Positions 42,183 to 54,295 of a stretch of 64,000 bases of DNA are shown piece by piece. Both the position numbers and the translations under genes were made by a program. Source of the DNA: Yamagishiella unicocca (lineage: Eukaryota; Chlorophyta; Chlorophyceae; Chlamydomonadales; Volvocaceae). The stretch spans positions 62,001 through 126,000 of the forward strand of contig BDSL01000034.1 of the NCBI GenBank assembly GCA_003116995.1, read 5' to 3'. The notes under the pieces are model-generated. The model was given only the letters and a program-made list of their open reading frames with translations. It searched no databases and was not told the origin of the DNA. The first letter of the stretch is position 1. Every line of letters starts with the position of its first letter.

Positions 42183-44699
42183 TCATCCGTTCGGGTTGGC
42201 GGCGCCGCCGTCCCCTGGTGCGCCGGCCGGGGCGCGGCCCCGCAGCGACCCCGGCACGTACATCTGGAAGCCCGCGCGGACCTTTTTGCCCGCCACCGCC
42301 TGGTGCCGGGCGGTCGCGGCCGATAGCGCCGCCGCAGCTGCCGCCGAGGCGGTGGCTGCGAGCCCGTCATCCGCCGCCCCGCCAGACGGGGGAGGGGCGC
42401 TGACAGCTGGTGCCGTAGCTGGTGCCGTAGCTGGTGCCGGTGCCGTAGCTGGTGCCGGTGCCCGCGGAGTGGTCACCGCAGCCGCTGCGGCCTTCCCGCT
42501 GTTCCGCTCGGCCGCTGCGGCTGGCGCCTGTGCCTTTGCCCTGCCGGGCCTTCCGGCGTCCGCCGCCCCGGTTGTGGCGTTGGTGGGGCCCACGTCCTCC
42601 TGCTGCGCTTGCTGCTGCTGCGACTTGCCGCCCCGAGGCTGCTGCTGCTGCTGCGGCTGCCTGGGGGCTTCCTGGTGCTGTTTCTTTGCCGCCGATGTGG
42701 GTGGTGCGGCGGACGCCGTCCGACCGCCGTCCGCTACCACCTGCGTGCGGAGGCACCGAGCGAGCGTTGAGGTGCGGTCCGGGGTTACGACCGGACACCC
42801 GCACCATAGACGGCGGGTTGCAGGGACGGTGCGGCATGGCGTATCCCACGAGCGCCGTACCTCACGTGTCAGTTGTCGGTGTCAGGGCTGGGCTGCAACA
42901 CCACTCAAGGCGGCGAGGAGCACTGCACCTGGTGCGTCATCCGCCGCCTAGTCGGCCATTCACGGGTGGACATCCACGCCATTGGGAAACCCCAGTGACC
43001 CAGATCGTCCATCCATGGCCCCGTGCCGTGCCCAGCACCACCTCGAGGACTACCATAGCCGCGCTGCCAAGCCGCACCTGCGTTTGCCGCGCCTCGCCGC
43101 CCTTCACCAGGAGCAGTCTCGGAGCGGCTGCCACCTGCGGCCGCACAACGAGCGGCTCCACCTCCTGGCCCCGCGCGCCCCGCTGCTCCGCTGCCCGAGT
43201 GCCGCTCCCTCCGCCGCCGCCACGCGCCCTGCCTCCCTCCTGCTCGTGCGGCGCCGCCCCGTCAGCCTCCGCGCCAGCCGCCCGCCCGTCCCCCTGCTTG
43301 TGCTGCCGCAGCTCCCCGCGACCGCCGCCAGCGTGAGCCTTCTCCTCTTTTCCAGCGCCCTTCGAAGACCCCGCCTGGCCCGCGCCGCCCCGCGTCAGGA
43401 GCACCACCGGAGCCGCCTCCGCCTCGCCAGCCCCCGCAGCCGCTGAGCCGGCGCGTACACCCTTGCCTGACACCCCCCGTCCCGTCGACTGCTTCTCCGC
43501 CGTCCTGCTGCCGCTGGCCTCCGTTGACGCCTGCTGCCCCTTGACAGGACGCTCACGCTCCCGTTCGCGCCGCCCTCCCCTCCCAACGCCGCTGTCCGCC
43601 GCGGCCGCCGCGGAGATGGCGGCCGTGGCCGCGGCGGCCGCCGCCGCCGCGGCCCTGGCGGTCCTGCCCCCGCCGCCGCCGCGGCCGTCCTGCACCTGCT
43701 GTATGACGTCCTGCTTGCTCTGCTTCGCCTTGCTGGCGGAGCGCATGCCGCCCAGCCGGTTTCCGCCCTCAGCGTACTTGCGGACCAGGTACTGCATGAG
43801 GCGGGACATGACGACCTTGCCGTCGCCGCCCTCACCGCCAGCGGCGGCGGCGGCAGCGGCCGACGCTGACGGCATGTCGGAGGCCGTGCCCGCGGTGCTC
43901 GCGGCGGCGACGCTGGGCGGGCCCTGGCCGGACTCCAGCGCCTCCATGAAGGCGATGTAATCCGCGTCTGGCGGGAGCCGCAGTCGGGGGCGGTGCCCAG
44001 GGGTGGGGAGGGGGTCGCAAATGGTAAAGAGCCCAGGTTGTCAAGGAGTCGCAGCGCGGCTCTGCCGCAGCGTTGGGTCACGGTCGGGAGGTCAATAAGC
44101 CATCGCATGCTGAAGATTGTGGTTATTGTAGTACCTCGGCCGTACTGGCGGCACGCATCGCCTGTTCCCAGCAGCTTACCCGAGCCTACACCCCCGTCAA
44201 GGCAGGCACGCCGACCCCAGCGCCCACAGTTATGAGCTGGGCCCCATTACGGGACGTACCCTTATCGATTGTGCCCTCCAGAGCGTGAGCCTTCTCCTCC
44301 AAGGCCGGCACCTTCTGAAGCGGTGCATACTCAACCGAGCACCGGTACTGGTGGCCCTTTTGACCGATAAAGACATGTCCATCGAAGCGTTGCTTGAAGT
44401 CGTAGACATCTTCCACCGTCGTGAAGTTGATGTAGGCTCGGGAAAACGCAATTCGCTTCAAGCTGCGCACATTCGGGATTGGTGTAAAAACGCCAGGGTT
44501 AAGCAACCGCAAGATGCTGTTACTTCATCTTGACGTGCAGACTGGATGCCGTTGCACACCTGACTTTGCCTGGGTAGTATGACAGCCAGGTGTAGCGTCC
44601 ATTGGCAAGGTTGTCCAACACTTTCTTCCATGTGTCCTCCGTCATTGCTGGTGGCAGGTTTCGGACCACCACTTTCGTTTTAGCACGCGTTGCACTCAT
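42183..44699 (-). CDS. UPF3: Nonsense-mediated mRNA decay factor UPF3
   Basis: Model: complement(join(42183..42740,43078..43967,44260..44462,44560..44699)), 596 aa, all junctions in phase. UPF3 links the exon-junction complex to UPF2/UPF1 in nonsense-mediated decay. The Smg4/UPF3 RRM-like domain covers about residues 5-115: TKVVVRNLPPAMTEDTWKKV, then after the splice LKRIAFSRAYINF, DFKQRFDGHVFIGQKG, VEYAPLQKVP and the acidic/Thr turn EGTIDKDADYIAFMEAL. The middle (about 130-400) is Ala-rich, then Lys/Arg/Glu-rich and disordered. The last exon has Gln and Ala-Pro repeats, with GGTGCCGTAGCT-type tandem at 42408-42465. Near the C-terminus (about 569-580) FQMYVPGSLRGR matches the animal UPF3 EJC-binding motif (MQLYQPG-type). 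The start ATG at 44699 lies seven codons before the domain. Confidence 0.93.
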
Positions 44700-45046
44700 T
44701 TTTTCGAATTCCTCCTCCTATCGTTCCTGCACTTTATGGTCAAGGCATGCTAATCTACAATTCTAACCAGCGCTACTGCAAGGATTACAGAACATCTGAA
44801 ATGAACCGTCCACTTCTGGTCTGAAATGCATCAGTTTGTTGCATGCCACGGTCCCGCCGTACCGCTTTCCCGTACCATCGCAGTAAACCCATCACGACCA
44901 CAATTCTGCATTGGGGACCTTGTTACTGATGATACACGCCTGGCTTTCCCTGAGCCCTGATCCCGCGGGCCCCGCCTGTGGCCGTGCATTTGCTGCCTTC
45001 CAAGCAGTTGGGACCCCACGGGGCCCCTACTTGGTCCCTTCATGAG

Positions 45047-45184
45047 ACCGTGTCCTATGCATCTCCACCGGTGTGCTTTACCATCCTCCATAGCGCAGCC
45101 ATACACCCTGCCTCAACCGTGTCCTTTGCATCTCCATCGGTGTGCTTTCCCATCCTCCATAGCGCAGCCATACACCCAGCCTTT
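45047..45184. repeat. 69-bp direct tandem duplication
   Basis: Two copies (45047-45115, 45116-45184) starting ACCGTGTCCT and containing CCATCCTCCATAGCGCAGCC then ATACACCC; only a handful of mismatches. Confidence 0.85.
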
Positions 45185-45193
45185 CATGAAGTT

Positions 45194-45256
45194 GCCTTTG
45201 CCCCTGTGACAGGTGCCTTTGCCCCTGTGACCGGTGCCTTTGCCCCTGTGACCGCA
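45194..45256. repeat. 21-bp tandem repeat, three copies
   Basis: Unit GCCTTTGCCCCTGTGACMGGT (M = A or C), immediately beyond the 69-bp duplication. Confidence 0.85.
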
Positions 45257-47104
45257 TCCCCAGGGTTCCTTGAGGTAAGGAGACCTAATTGGGAAAAAAG
45301 CCGAGAAACGCCAAGCCGCACATGACCCCAGAGCAGAGCGCATGGCCTTATGGTTTAGGCAGGGGGACGGACAGTCAGTGGCAGTCAGAGGCAGCCTATG
45401 CGGCAGGATGGCTATATAATGCGCCTTATATGACGTGTTTTCCTGGGGACCTCAGCATCCTTGCGACTTTCGAGACACCGGTACCATTATTGGCACGGCG
45501 TCGGTACTGGCAAGCTAGAACGCGTCAAGGCGCCATTGTCCCTTGGGCCTGCCACAAGCAACGCTGCGTGATGCAACCCGAAGTAGTGCGACATTGCGCG
45601 GGCATGCAGCGCTTTCCTACAGGCAGGCTCGTTACAAGGTGAGCTGGGCACGGCACACCACTCTGGGGGCCCTTGCTCACCAGAGGCACTGGAGCTTCAC
45701 CACGACACGACCCAACCGCACCGGGTCCTCTGGGCCTGGGCGCTGGACATCTGCTTGCTCCAATCGCATTCCAGCAGCCCACAACCTGAACATAGGCTTT
45801 GCCAGATTGCCACGATCTAAAGGGTAAGGGTACAAGGCGTGTGACTCGTGCAACAGGCGTGGGTGGTAACTTGGAACAGACTCGCCAGGTCCCGGCATGA
45901 CACCGGAGTGCCAGCCGCGTCCCGCTGCGCCCACACCGCACAGCAATAATAAAAGGGAAACCGACCGATAACACCGGCAACGAAAAAACGGCGTTGAGCC
46001 GTCGCAACGACTGCAACCCGGGCAGAACCAGGATCATCGCGACATCAACACACAACCAATTCGCGGCCATCTGCATCAAGTACACGTACAAACCACCGCC
46101 CGGCGCGTGGGGACAACTATAATCGTACACAACGACCGCCTGCCGGAATGTGGAGCAGGCAGGGCGCTAACAATATGTGACGCAGGGCGAACCACGGGTC
46201 CTGCGCGGTCAGGTCCCCACGCAGGTGCCAGGGGGGCTGCTCCCCAGCAGGCCGACAGCCGAGGTGGCACCGGCCCCACTAGCAACGGCCAAAGCCCATG
46301 ATGTGGTACAACCTTAATAAGTAAACAACGAGGCTGCGGATTAGGCCCACCAACCACATGAACAAATCGGCAACGCGCACCGCCACCATCACCCAGTAAA
46401 GGGGACACAACTACTTGCGCGTACGACGCCGGGCGGGGACCTCTGGCCTGAGAAACACGGGTTCGAGAAGAATGGTGCCTTGCATTTGTGATTTTCTTCG
46501 TAATTTTCTTCTCTCAGGTATTCTGTATGTGCAATTCGCAAGCTGCCACGTTAGCTTATATAGTGGCATTCCGCCCCAGCAACTTATAGGGGCTCGCACG
46601 TCACGGCACAATCTCTGGCACAGTGCAACGGTGTTTCCTGCGCTGCACTGGCACGACCTATGACTACGCCAGCCAGCGCAACTGATTTGCGCAACGCCTG
46701 GGACCCCACCACGTGTCCCTGTCTTCCTTTTGTACAAGGCCAAATGGCCCATCCCAGCCGAGCGCCTCGCACCCCCAAGCCAGCATCTTCACTCCCTCTG
46801 GCGGGTCTGCAACCCACGCAACCCAAAGTTGGCGACACTGACCGCAGGTCGGGACGCACCGAATCCTGCCCTGTCTTGTTTTGGGCGCGGCTGACCGGTA
46901 AATAGCAACCGGCCAGCCGTCTCTTGCCTCAGGAGTAAGCGCCAGCGCGCCCCAAATAAGTCTCACAATGCCAGCGCGCCGCCAAACCTGAGCGCGCTGC
47001 CAATGTGTGTCTATAGTGCTACGTCCTGGTGTTGCCCGCATGCGGCTACATGAGCTCCGCGTCCGTAGCTCGGCAAGGCCACTAGCTGGTGCCTAATCTG
47101 GCAT

Positions 47105-49795
47105 CTACTCATCGTTGTCGTTTTTGATGTTGATGCCGGCGTCACTGTTTTTGCTGTTGTTATTGTTGTTGACCATCTTGTTGTTGCTGCTGCTGCTGCG
47201 CCCGCGTGGGAAGTACTTGATGAGGTACAACTCGGTGAGCGTGGCCAGGAGCGCGGCGGTTACGGGAGTGGCCAGGTCGCGGGTTTGGTGCCAGATGATC
47301 CCGAAGTAGCTCACGTTGAGGGCGGTGAGGACGTAGGCCAGGCGTGCCGCCTTCCGCCGCGTCATGAGCCATAGGATGGACACCTGGGGCCAAAAGACGT
47401 GCAGTGCGAAAAGGAAGCCGGCAGGAGTGAGACGAAGCCGACGAGGCCGAGAAGTTGAACGATTGGCAGGGTTAGCGGTTGGCGCGGACAGCAAGGAGCA
47501 CGGCTCTCTCGGATTGCAACCACTTGTACGTATGCATACGTCTCACGACCACCAAAGCTTCCCTCGCATTCGTCCCCCCCGGGCTCCGGGCCCACTCCTC
47601 ACCGTCTTGAACGCCTGTGACATCTCCGCCCCCAGCTGCCGCAGCGGCACATTGCTGCCGCCGCTACTGCTCGCGGTGACGTCCACGGACCCCTGCGCCG
47701 CGTCTCCCACGCTCGCGAACGAAGTCACCGGCCCGCCCGCCTCCGTCAGCCAGGGCTGGTGCTGCCGCAGGATGTCGGGCCGCTCCGCCGCGCGCTCGGC
47801 CGCTGCATGCAGGAAGTAGCGGTCCGCCGACTCGAGCGCCTCCCGTATGGCTACAAACTGGTGGTCGTTTACGTCAAGCTGGCGGGTGACCACCCAGGCT
47901 GCGGAGGGCGGGGAAAGGGGAGGGGTGGCACGTTGGGTGGCACGTAAGTCGCGAGGGTCTGACGACACGCCGACCCACACACGGTGGCTCGTATTTCAGA
48001 GCGGTCGCAGCAGGATGGGGTGGAAAATGCGGTGAGGCTTTTCCAAACCACTTTCCCACGCCCAGTACGCAACACCCCGTACTCTTGTCCGCCTTCCGAT
48101 CAACCTAATGGACCCACCCGAGGCCCCCCATCTGCCCAGCTCTTCAACTGTTCTCAACCGTTGCAAACCGCACCCGCACGCCTACGGAACTACCGGTCCA
48201 CGCGGCCAGCCGGGCCGCGACTAATCCGCTCGCCCACGCATCCTAGTCCTAGACGGTTTTTCTCGCTTCCATAGGCCTTCCCTGACGCCCCCCACGCATC
48301 CACCCGCCCGCCTACCCGCGAAGTACGCGCTGCACACCGCCGGCACCAGCGCTCCCGCCTGGCGGCGCATGAGGTCCGGGAGGTGCAGGTGCAGCCCCAG
48401 CGGCTGCAGCAAGTCGGCAGCCATGATGTGCCCCGCCACCATGAGCGCCCCGTGGAAGGCGGGCAGCAGCAGCAGCATGGAGGGCACCACCAGCACCGAC
48501 GCTAGGATGAGCAACTGGGAGGAATTTAGGTCTGCGCGTGAGTGGACGGGAGCGGACGGTGAGGGTGCGGTGGTAAATGGGCGCACGAGTGCATCAGAGG
48601 CCTGAGGGGCAGGAGCATGCACCGGAGGGCAGCGGGAGTGGTGGAGTCCATCTGGGTCACCGGAAGTTCGTGCGCAATACCACCCGATGGATGTCGTCGG
48701 GCGGGATGACAGAGGGCACGCACCATCCGCAATGACAGAGGGTACGCACCATCTACTATGGGCTTGACGATCTCCTGCTGACTGTCGTGCAGGTCGTCCA
48801 GCACGGGGAAGGTGTGTCGCACGGAGTTCAGCCGGCTGACCACGGAGCACAGGATCAGCGGCAGCGCGAAGCCGGCCCCAGCGGCGCCGGCAGCGAGGCT
48901 GTCATCGCTCAGGCCAAAGCCACCTACAGGAAGGGGCCAGGGAGGGGCGGTGGGGTCGAGGCGGCACGAAACGCACCAGGTACAGCGCCGTGGCAAAGGG
49001 TTGCGCCGGAAGGCGCAGCGTGGGTGTGTGGGTGGCTGAGCCGCGCTTCAACGACCACGCGATGCCGCTACGTTTGGTGGAACGGAGCGCCTGTGCGTAC
49101 CGAGCGGATCCTCGCCCGTCACCCAGCTGGTGGCGAAGGCCGCCAGGGTCAGGACGGAGCCCAGGTTGGTGAATAGCGTCAGCTTCATCTCCGGAACCAG
49201 GTTGGCTACCTCGTGGCGCAGTAGCTCATCTTCTGACTCCCTGTGGGAAGGGTAGCAGGAGGGAGTTTTGGGGCCGGGCAGTGTAGTGCAGAGCAGCGTG
49301 CGCCGCGGCGTCCCTGCTGACTATCTTGCAGCGATCCTATTCACGGCTAAGTTTGCTCCATCAATTTACAGTCAGTAAAAAACGCAAACATGACGTCAAG
49401 GACAACAGAAATTCCCGTTACTTCTGCACCAGAACGCCTGCACGCCTAATACGTATTATATCACTTCAATTCCACATATAGGAATCACTCGCTCCACATT
49501 TGCTGTGTCGGCGACACGGCAGTATAACAAGGGCTTTATGGCGCTCTTACCATGATGCCGCTTCCAGCAGCTCACGTAGCCGCTGCACCGCTGTTTGGAA
49601 GGGCAAGCTCGGTTCATAACGCGGCTCTGCAGCTATCGGGAATATTGAGTCAGCTTGGACGGCGTCGTCCCGCGAAGATGACCGCGCCACCACCGGCCGC
49701 CGTAGCGTGCCACCAAGCCCCGCTGAAAGCCTCCTCAGCTGAGAGTGCGCCCTGGTGATCCTTAAGCCGCTACAGGCAATGCCCGTCAGGGCCAT
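47105..49795 (-). CDS. Unidentified multi-pass membrane protein, probably organelle-targeted
   Basis: Model: complement(join(47105..47383,47603..47898,48316..48531,48750..48923,49101..49240,49551..49795)), 449 aa, six exons, all in phase. The start at 49795 gives an Arg/Ser/Ala-rich leader (MALTGIACSGLRITRAHSQL) like a plastid or mitochondrial targeting peptide; an in-frame start lies upstream at 49930. A helical segment (PFQTAVQRLRELLEAASW, DELLRHEVANLVPEM) precedes hydrophobic stretches: LTLFTNLGSVLTLAAFATSW, AGAGFALPLILCSVVS, LLILASVLVVPSMLLLLPAF, LVPAVCSAYFAAWVV and, near the end, GFLFALHVFWPQ-adjacent VSILWLM and VTAALLATLTELYLI. Between them is a soluble helix (NDHQFVAIREALESADRYFL). 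The C-terminus is Asn/Ser-rich (NNNNNSKNSDAGINIKNDND). Four to six membrane spans seem likely. I do not recognise the family, and no protease or transporter signature was seen. Confidence 0.8.
48250..48290 (+). repeat. F2-like repeat fragment in an intron of the membrane-protein gene
   Basis: TAGACGGTTTTTCTCGCTTC then CATAGGCCTTCCCTGACGCC matches the central F2 block (ACGGTTTTTTCTCGCATCC, CGGGTCTTCC). It lies in the intron 47899-48315. Confidence 0.5.
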
Positions 49796-50123
49796 GGCGA
49801 CGGCGTCCTTGCAAGTAGAGCTGAAGAGTAATGGCTTTCCCGTTATGAAAAAATGACAATTGGCCACTCTACTGGTACCGTCGCTACATTCGACCGCCGC
49901 TGCTTCAAGCCTTCCCGCCGTGCCGTACATGTCGCAGTATTGTGCGTCTTTGGCTCTTTGGCCTTACCTCTCAAGCTGAAGCCACTAGTGCAAGATGGGT
50001 TCTAGATAGTAATTGTGTTGTTGCAAGAGCTGCATTCCAAGCCGGTCTCGCTGCTGAAGACGCCGGCGATGCACCTTGCTGTGTTACTCGGTTCAGCTTG
50101 CAACTTATTGTTACACAATTTCC
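49796..50123. promoter_or_regulatory. Short divergent promoter region
   Basis: 328 bp between two start codons on opposite strands (membrane-protein gene and UAP56-motif gene). The sequence is AT-richer than both genes. No motif identified. Confidence 0.45.
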
Positions 50124-53100
50124 ATGGATCGGACCATAGAGAGGCTGTCGCTGCCGCTTGATGCGTTGATCAAGAAACCATCCGGGGCTGGACGTGGTGG
50201 GGTTCCAGGTCGTGGAACAGCGCCCCGAGCGCAGACAGGAGGTCGTGGATTCGCACCTGGGCGTGGATCTACAGCAGGCAGGGGAGCTGCGCCAACGGAG
50301 CCCTCGCGGCAGCCGGCTTCACGGCACCCGATCCCCGTCCCATCGCAGCAGCCAAGGCAGCAGCCAAAGCAGGAGCCTAGGCAGGAGCCTAGGCAACCTC
50401 CCAAGAATTTGCCAAGGTCTCAGCAGCAGCCAAAGCAGCACCAACAGCATCAACCACAGCACCAACAGCCCCGGCAGCACCAGCAGCAGCCGAGGCAGCA
50501 GCCGCAACCTGTAAAGAAGCGACCCGCTCAGGACGATGTAGCCGGTGGTGCCATCCCTTTGGCGCAGAAGCTGAGTCTCTCCCTCGACGACATTGCCAAG
50601 TCAGCAGCGAAGTAAGCTTCGAGGCGCAAGCCCTGCAAACCCGCATTGCACACTGGCTGCCGCCCCTCGGCCCCCGCGCGTAGACGGTTTTTATGCCACC
50701 CCCCGCGCGTAACGTTCATAGCTCGACACCCGCCCTGTGCGGTATGACCGCAGCTTCCTGTTTGCCGCCTCCGTCTCCTGTGTGTAACCGCTGGCCCGCC
50801 CCCCGGTCGCCCCATTGCCGCTGACAGGCGGCCTTCAACTGCGGGGGGGGCCGCGCAGCAGCAGCATTACCACCAGCAACTCGGCCCGAGACCACATGGG
50901 GCTGGAAGGGGCGTCCATGCCCGCGGTGGGCGGACGGCACCTACCCGCGGCGGCTGGAGCCATGCAGCTCGCGGCGGGGCGGCGCGGGCGCAAGCCCACC
51001 CCGGCAACACGCAGTACGTGCTTGTCACCTCCCCGACGGTCGGACGGGGACGGGGGCGCGGTCGGACGGCGGGCGGGCGCGGTGGCTACGTAGCCACCGC
51101 CGCGCCGCCACGGCGACCAAGCGCTGGGCACGCGCCCATCCACCACTCCTTTGGCTTGCACGATGAGGAGGAGGAAGACGAGGGGGCGTACGACAACTTC
51201 GACGAGCAGGAAGACTACCAGGAGGACGCCGGCGAGGAGGACGACGACGAGCTCGTCGAAGCGGGCGAGTACGGCCAGCATGGAGTTGTGTACGACGGAC
51301 AGGAGTACGACGAAGGGTACGTGGAGGAGGAGTATGACGAGGCGGAGGCGGAGGACTACGACGACGGCGGCGCCGGCGGGGCAGGGGCCGGCCAGCCGAG
51401 GCAGTCGTACCTGCATGAGCCGCGACGGCCGGGTCATCTAAACGTGAATTTCCGCAGCCGAATGGCGGAACTTATGCGCGAGTGCCAACACAACAAGGAA
51501 CCGCTGCCATTGCCCGAACAATTCCTGCCGCCGGGCAAGGGCGCGGCGTCTAGGCGCAAGTCGGTCACCGCAGCGCAGTTGCGGCAGCAGGAGGCGGCCG
51601 CCCAAGCCGTCGAGGAGCGCAGCGCGCAGATCGCCAAGGGCGTGGCGCTGCTGCGGCGGCTCCAGGGAGTGCACTCCGAGCTCAAAGCCCTCGCTACCAG
51701 CAGTGATCGCCACGGCGGGGCTACGGTGCAAGCAGTGGTGGAGCCTCCCGCCTCCGCTCCTCATCAACAGGACCATTTGCAGCGCCAGCAGCAGCACCAG
51801 CGGCCGGCAGCCACGGCTCAGGCTCCCCCGCCGTCGACAGCTTCATGGAATCGCGCGCCGCTCTACACGCCCGGTGGGGTTCCATCGCCGACAGGGCAAG
51901 CCACACAGCAGCAACAGCAACAACGACAGCAGCAGCAACCACAACGGCAGCAGCAGCAGCAACACGAGGAACAGGCCCCACTGCACCCTAGCAGCGCACG
52001 GCCGATCGAGGCCCTGCCGCCGCCGGGCGAGGCGCCTGACCACAGCCAACGTGCTGTCGGCGAGTGGGTTTCGGAGCTGGCAGTAGCTCACGCGCGGCCT
52101 CAGGGATGGGCGGCGCAGGATGCGCCGCCACGAGGGCCCGAGCGCGGCCACAGTCCCGACCGGCCAGCCGACCGCGGGCGTGAGGGCGAGCGGAGCAGGG
52201 AGCGGCGGGACGGCCGAACGGGCCGCAGCCCGGAGCGCAGCCGGGACCTGCGTGACGACCACCTTCACCGCAGCACCAGCCGTGGTGGCGCCCGGCGCCC
52301 AGAGGATCAGCGGCGGGATCGCAGCCGCAGCCGCAGCCGGGAATGGCGGGAGGGTCGTGACGGTCGTCGCGGCCCGCGCAGCCGCAGCCGCAGCCGGGAC
52401 CGTAATGGTAGCTACCTGCGGTCGAGTCGCAGCCCGGGCCGGGACCGGCGGGGCGAGGCCCGGCAGCCGCCTGACGCGCCATACCCAGGGGTTCCGCGGC
52501 ATAGCGGCGGCGACCTTCCTCACCCGCACGACTGGCAGGGCTACACTCAGCCACCCGTCTGGGCGCCACCACCGGGTGGCCCCATGCCACCACAACCGGT
52601 TCCCTACGACCCGGCCTTCAAGCAGCCACCGCAGCCTCCGCAGCCGGGCTGGTATCCGCCGGGCGGCCGGCCCGGCCCCGCGCACTGGCCGCCGTCGCCT
52701 CTAGGTCCGGCTGCGGAAAGGGAGCGGTTTGACCGGCGGCCGGACGGGCGTGAGCCGGACTATCGCCGCCGGGACGCGCCCAGCCCTGACAGGGACCGGG
52801 GTCGTGAGCGGCAGCTGGATCGGACCCGGGACCGCGAGTACGACCGCGACCGCGACCGCGATCGCGCGCGTGAGCGGGAGAGGGAGCGGGATCGCGACAG
52901 GGACCGAGAACGCGACCGAGAGCGGGAGCGAGACAGGGACCGGGAGCGTGGCACGGCCGGAGCCGCGAGAGATGCCTCACGGCGGTACGATCGGCCGGAG
53001 GCCTCGCGCCGGGACGATGTTCGGCCTATTGGGGAGGTCCGGCGTGACGGCGCCCGCGCCTCGGACAGCGCGCGGCGCCCGCCGGACGGTGACCGGGGGG

Positions 53101-53549
53101 CTGCGGAGCGCGACGGCGCAGGCCGCGGGCCTGGCAGCAGCCGGGACCCCCGGCCGGTCCAACGCAAGCCCACAAGCCCCGAGCGTGGCCGAGGGCGCAG
53201 CGACTTGGACCGCCCTGGCGGTGCTGGCGGCGGAAACGCGGCGGCGTCAGAGGCTGCAGTGGGTGGCAAGGCGGACGTGCTGGATGGCGGCGGTGCTATT
53301 GGCGACCGCCGCGAAGGCAGGCCGCAGGCTAGTGACGACCGCGACGACGTGCGCAGCGTTGACAGCGGCGCAGCTGAGCCCGGCCGCTACGACGACAGCG
53401 GCGTGGAGGAGGAGGGTGGCGGTGCGAGCCCTAGCGGCACCGCCGAGGAGGGGCAGGTCGTCGACGCTCTGGAACCCAACCTCGATGGCGAGGTGTACGA
53501 GGAGGAGATGGTTGATTACGATTTGCCGGACGAGCTTGACATTGATTAG
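50124..53549 (+). CDS. RGG/RS-rich nuclear protein with two UAP56-binding-like motifs
   Basis: Model: join(50124..50611,50828..53549), 1069 aa. The donor AA|GTAAGC lies inside the apparent stop AAG TAA, so exon 1 continues into the long second exon in phase 2. Residues 8-18 (LSLPLDALIKK) and about 150-162 (LSLSLDDIAKSAA) resemble the UAP56-binding motif (LDxSLDDIIK type) of mRNA-export adaptors such as ALYREF and UIF. Between and after them are Arg-Gly (GRGRGRGR, RGG) and Gln/Pro tracts. An acidic Glu/Asp/Tyr block (about 225-300) follows, then an ordered helix pair (FRSRMAELMRECQHNKEPLP), a Gln-rich segment, a long Arg-Ser/Arg-Asp/Arg-Glu region (genomic 52120-52990), and an acidic end (EEEMVDYDLPDELDID). 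Inference: nuclear mRNA processing or export adaptor. No RRM was seen. The family name is not assigned. Confidence 0.8.
50675..50712 (-). repeat. F1 repeat fragment, inverted, in the UAP56-motif gene intron
   Basis: CGCGCGTAGACGGTTTTTAT then GCCACCCCCCGCGCG: reverse complement of G-run, GGCATAAAAACCGT, which is almost the string at 3149-3180. It lies in the only intron, 50612-50827. Confidence 0.6.
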
Positions 53550-54295
53550 TCGCAAGTGCAGGCGGACGCAGCGCCGCCTTGCCGCATGGATACCGCGGAG
53601 GCAAGCTGCGCGTGAAGGCGAGAGAGGGCAAGCGGGCAGCGGGACACAGCAGCAGGCATGCGGGCTGTAGCTCTGCCGAACGGCGGCGGCCTCGAGTCAA
53701 CAGCGTCTGCCGTAATTTGCTGCGTGTTAGCGTGCGGAACGAAACTGCTCGTGCTGCGATCAGGCACGGGCTAAGGAGCATCTGCGTTAGCAGCTTTATG
53801 TCGTGTGCATTTCGCGCGCTCCGTCACAGCTGTCAGCAGGCGTTTGTGTTCCCGAGTAAGTACATTGTCGGCTGACGCGAGGACGCGTAACGGGGCCGCC
53901 AGGTGTACACCGTCCCGTTTGTAGGCGTCGGGGCAATGGCCATAGTCCGCTATGTCAAAATGATCCAGTCCGCCTTTCGGTTATACAGTTGGCTGCAACG
54001 AAGCCCCAGCTTCGCCGCGTCCAACCAGACCTTCATCTACCGTATCCTCCTGCTCCCAGAGAAGCCAGGGCAGGCATTTGCCTTCCTGACGTCCTCGTGG
54101 CCAACACTGCTCGACTCCTGTCCGCGCAACGAGCCAGCTGTTACCGTATACTAATGTGCCACCACGCTCGCCGCAACATGTGCACCAGCGTAGCACAGCA
54201 CGCTCCGCGCACCCAGGTCGCATGTGGATCAGAAATCTGTACTATACCCAACACGTCCGCTCAGTCCCACATGCTTCACGCAACTAGCGTACACC
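53550..54295. other. Tail-to-tail intergenic region
   Basis: 746 bp covering the 3' UTRs of the UAP56-motif gene (+) and mL43 (-). No exon and no TGTAA near either stop. Confidence 0.5.

Larger units (their letters stand above)
44700..47104. other. Intergenic, 2.4 kb, no gene seen
   Basis: Between the UPF3 start and the stop of the next minus-strand gene. It contains tandem duplications at 45047-45256 (entered separately). Short ORFs on both strands lack family similarity and coding-like codon use. The UPF3 promoter must be in the left part. Confidence 0.5.
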
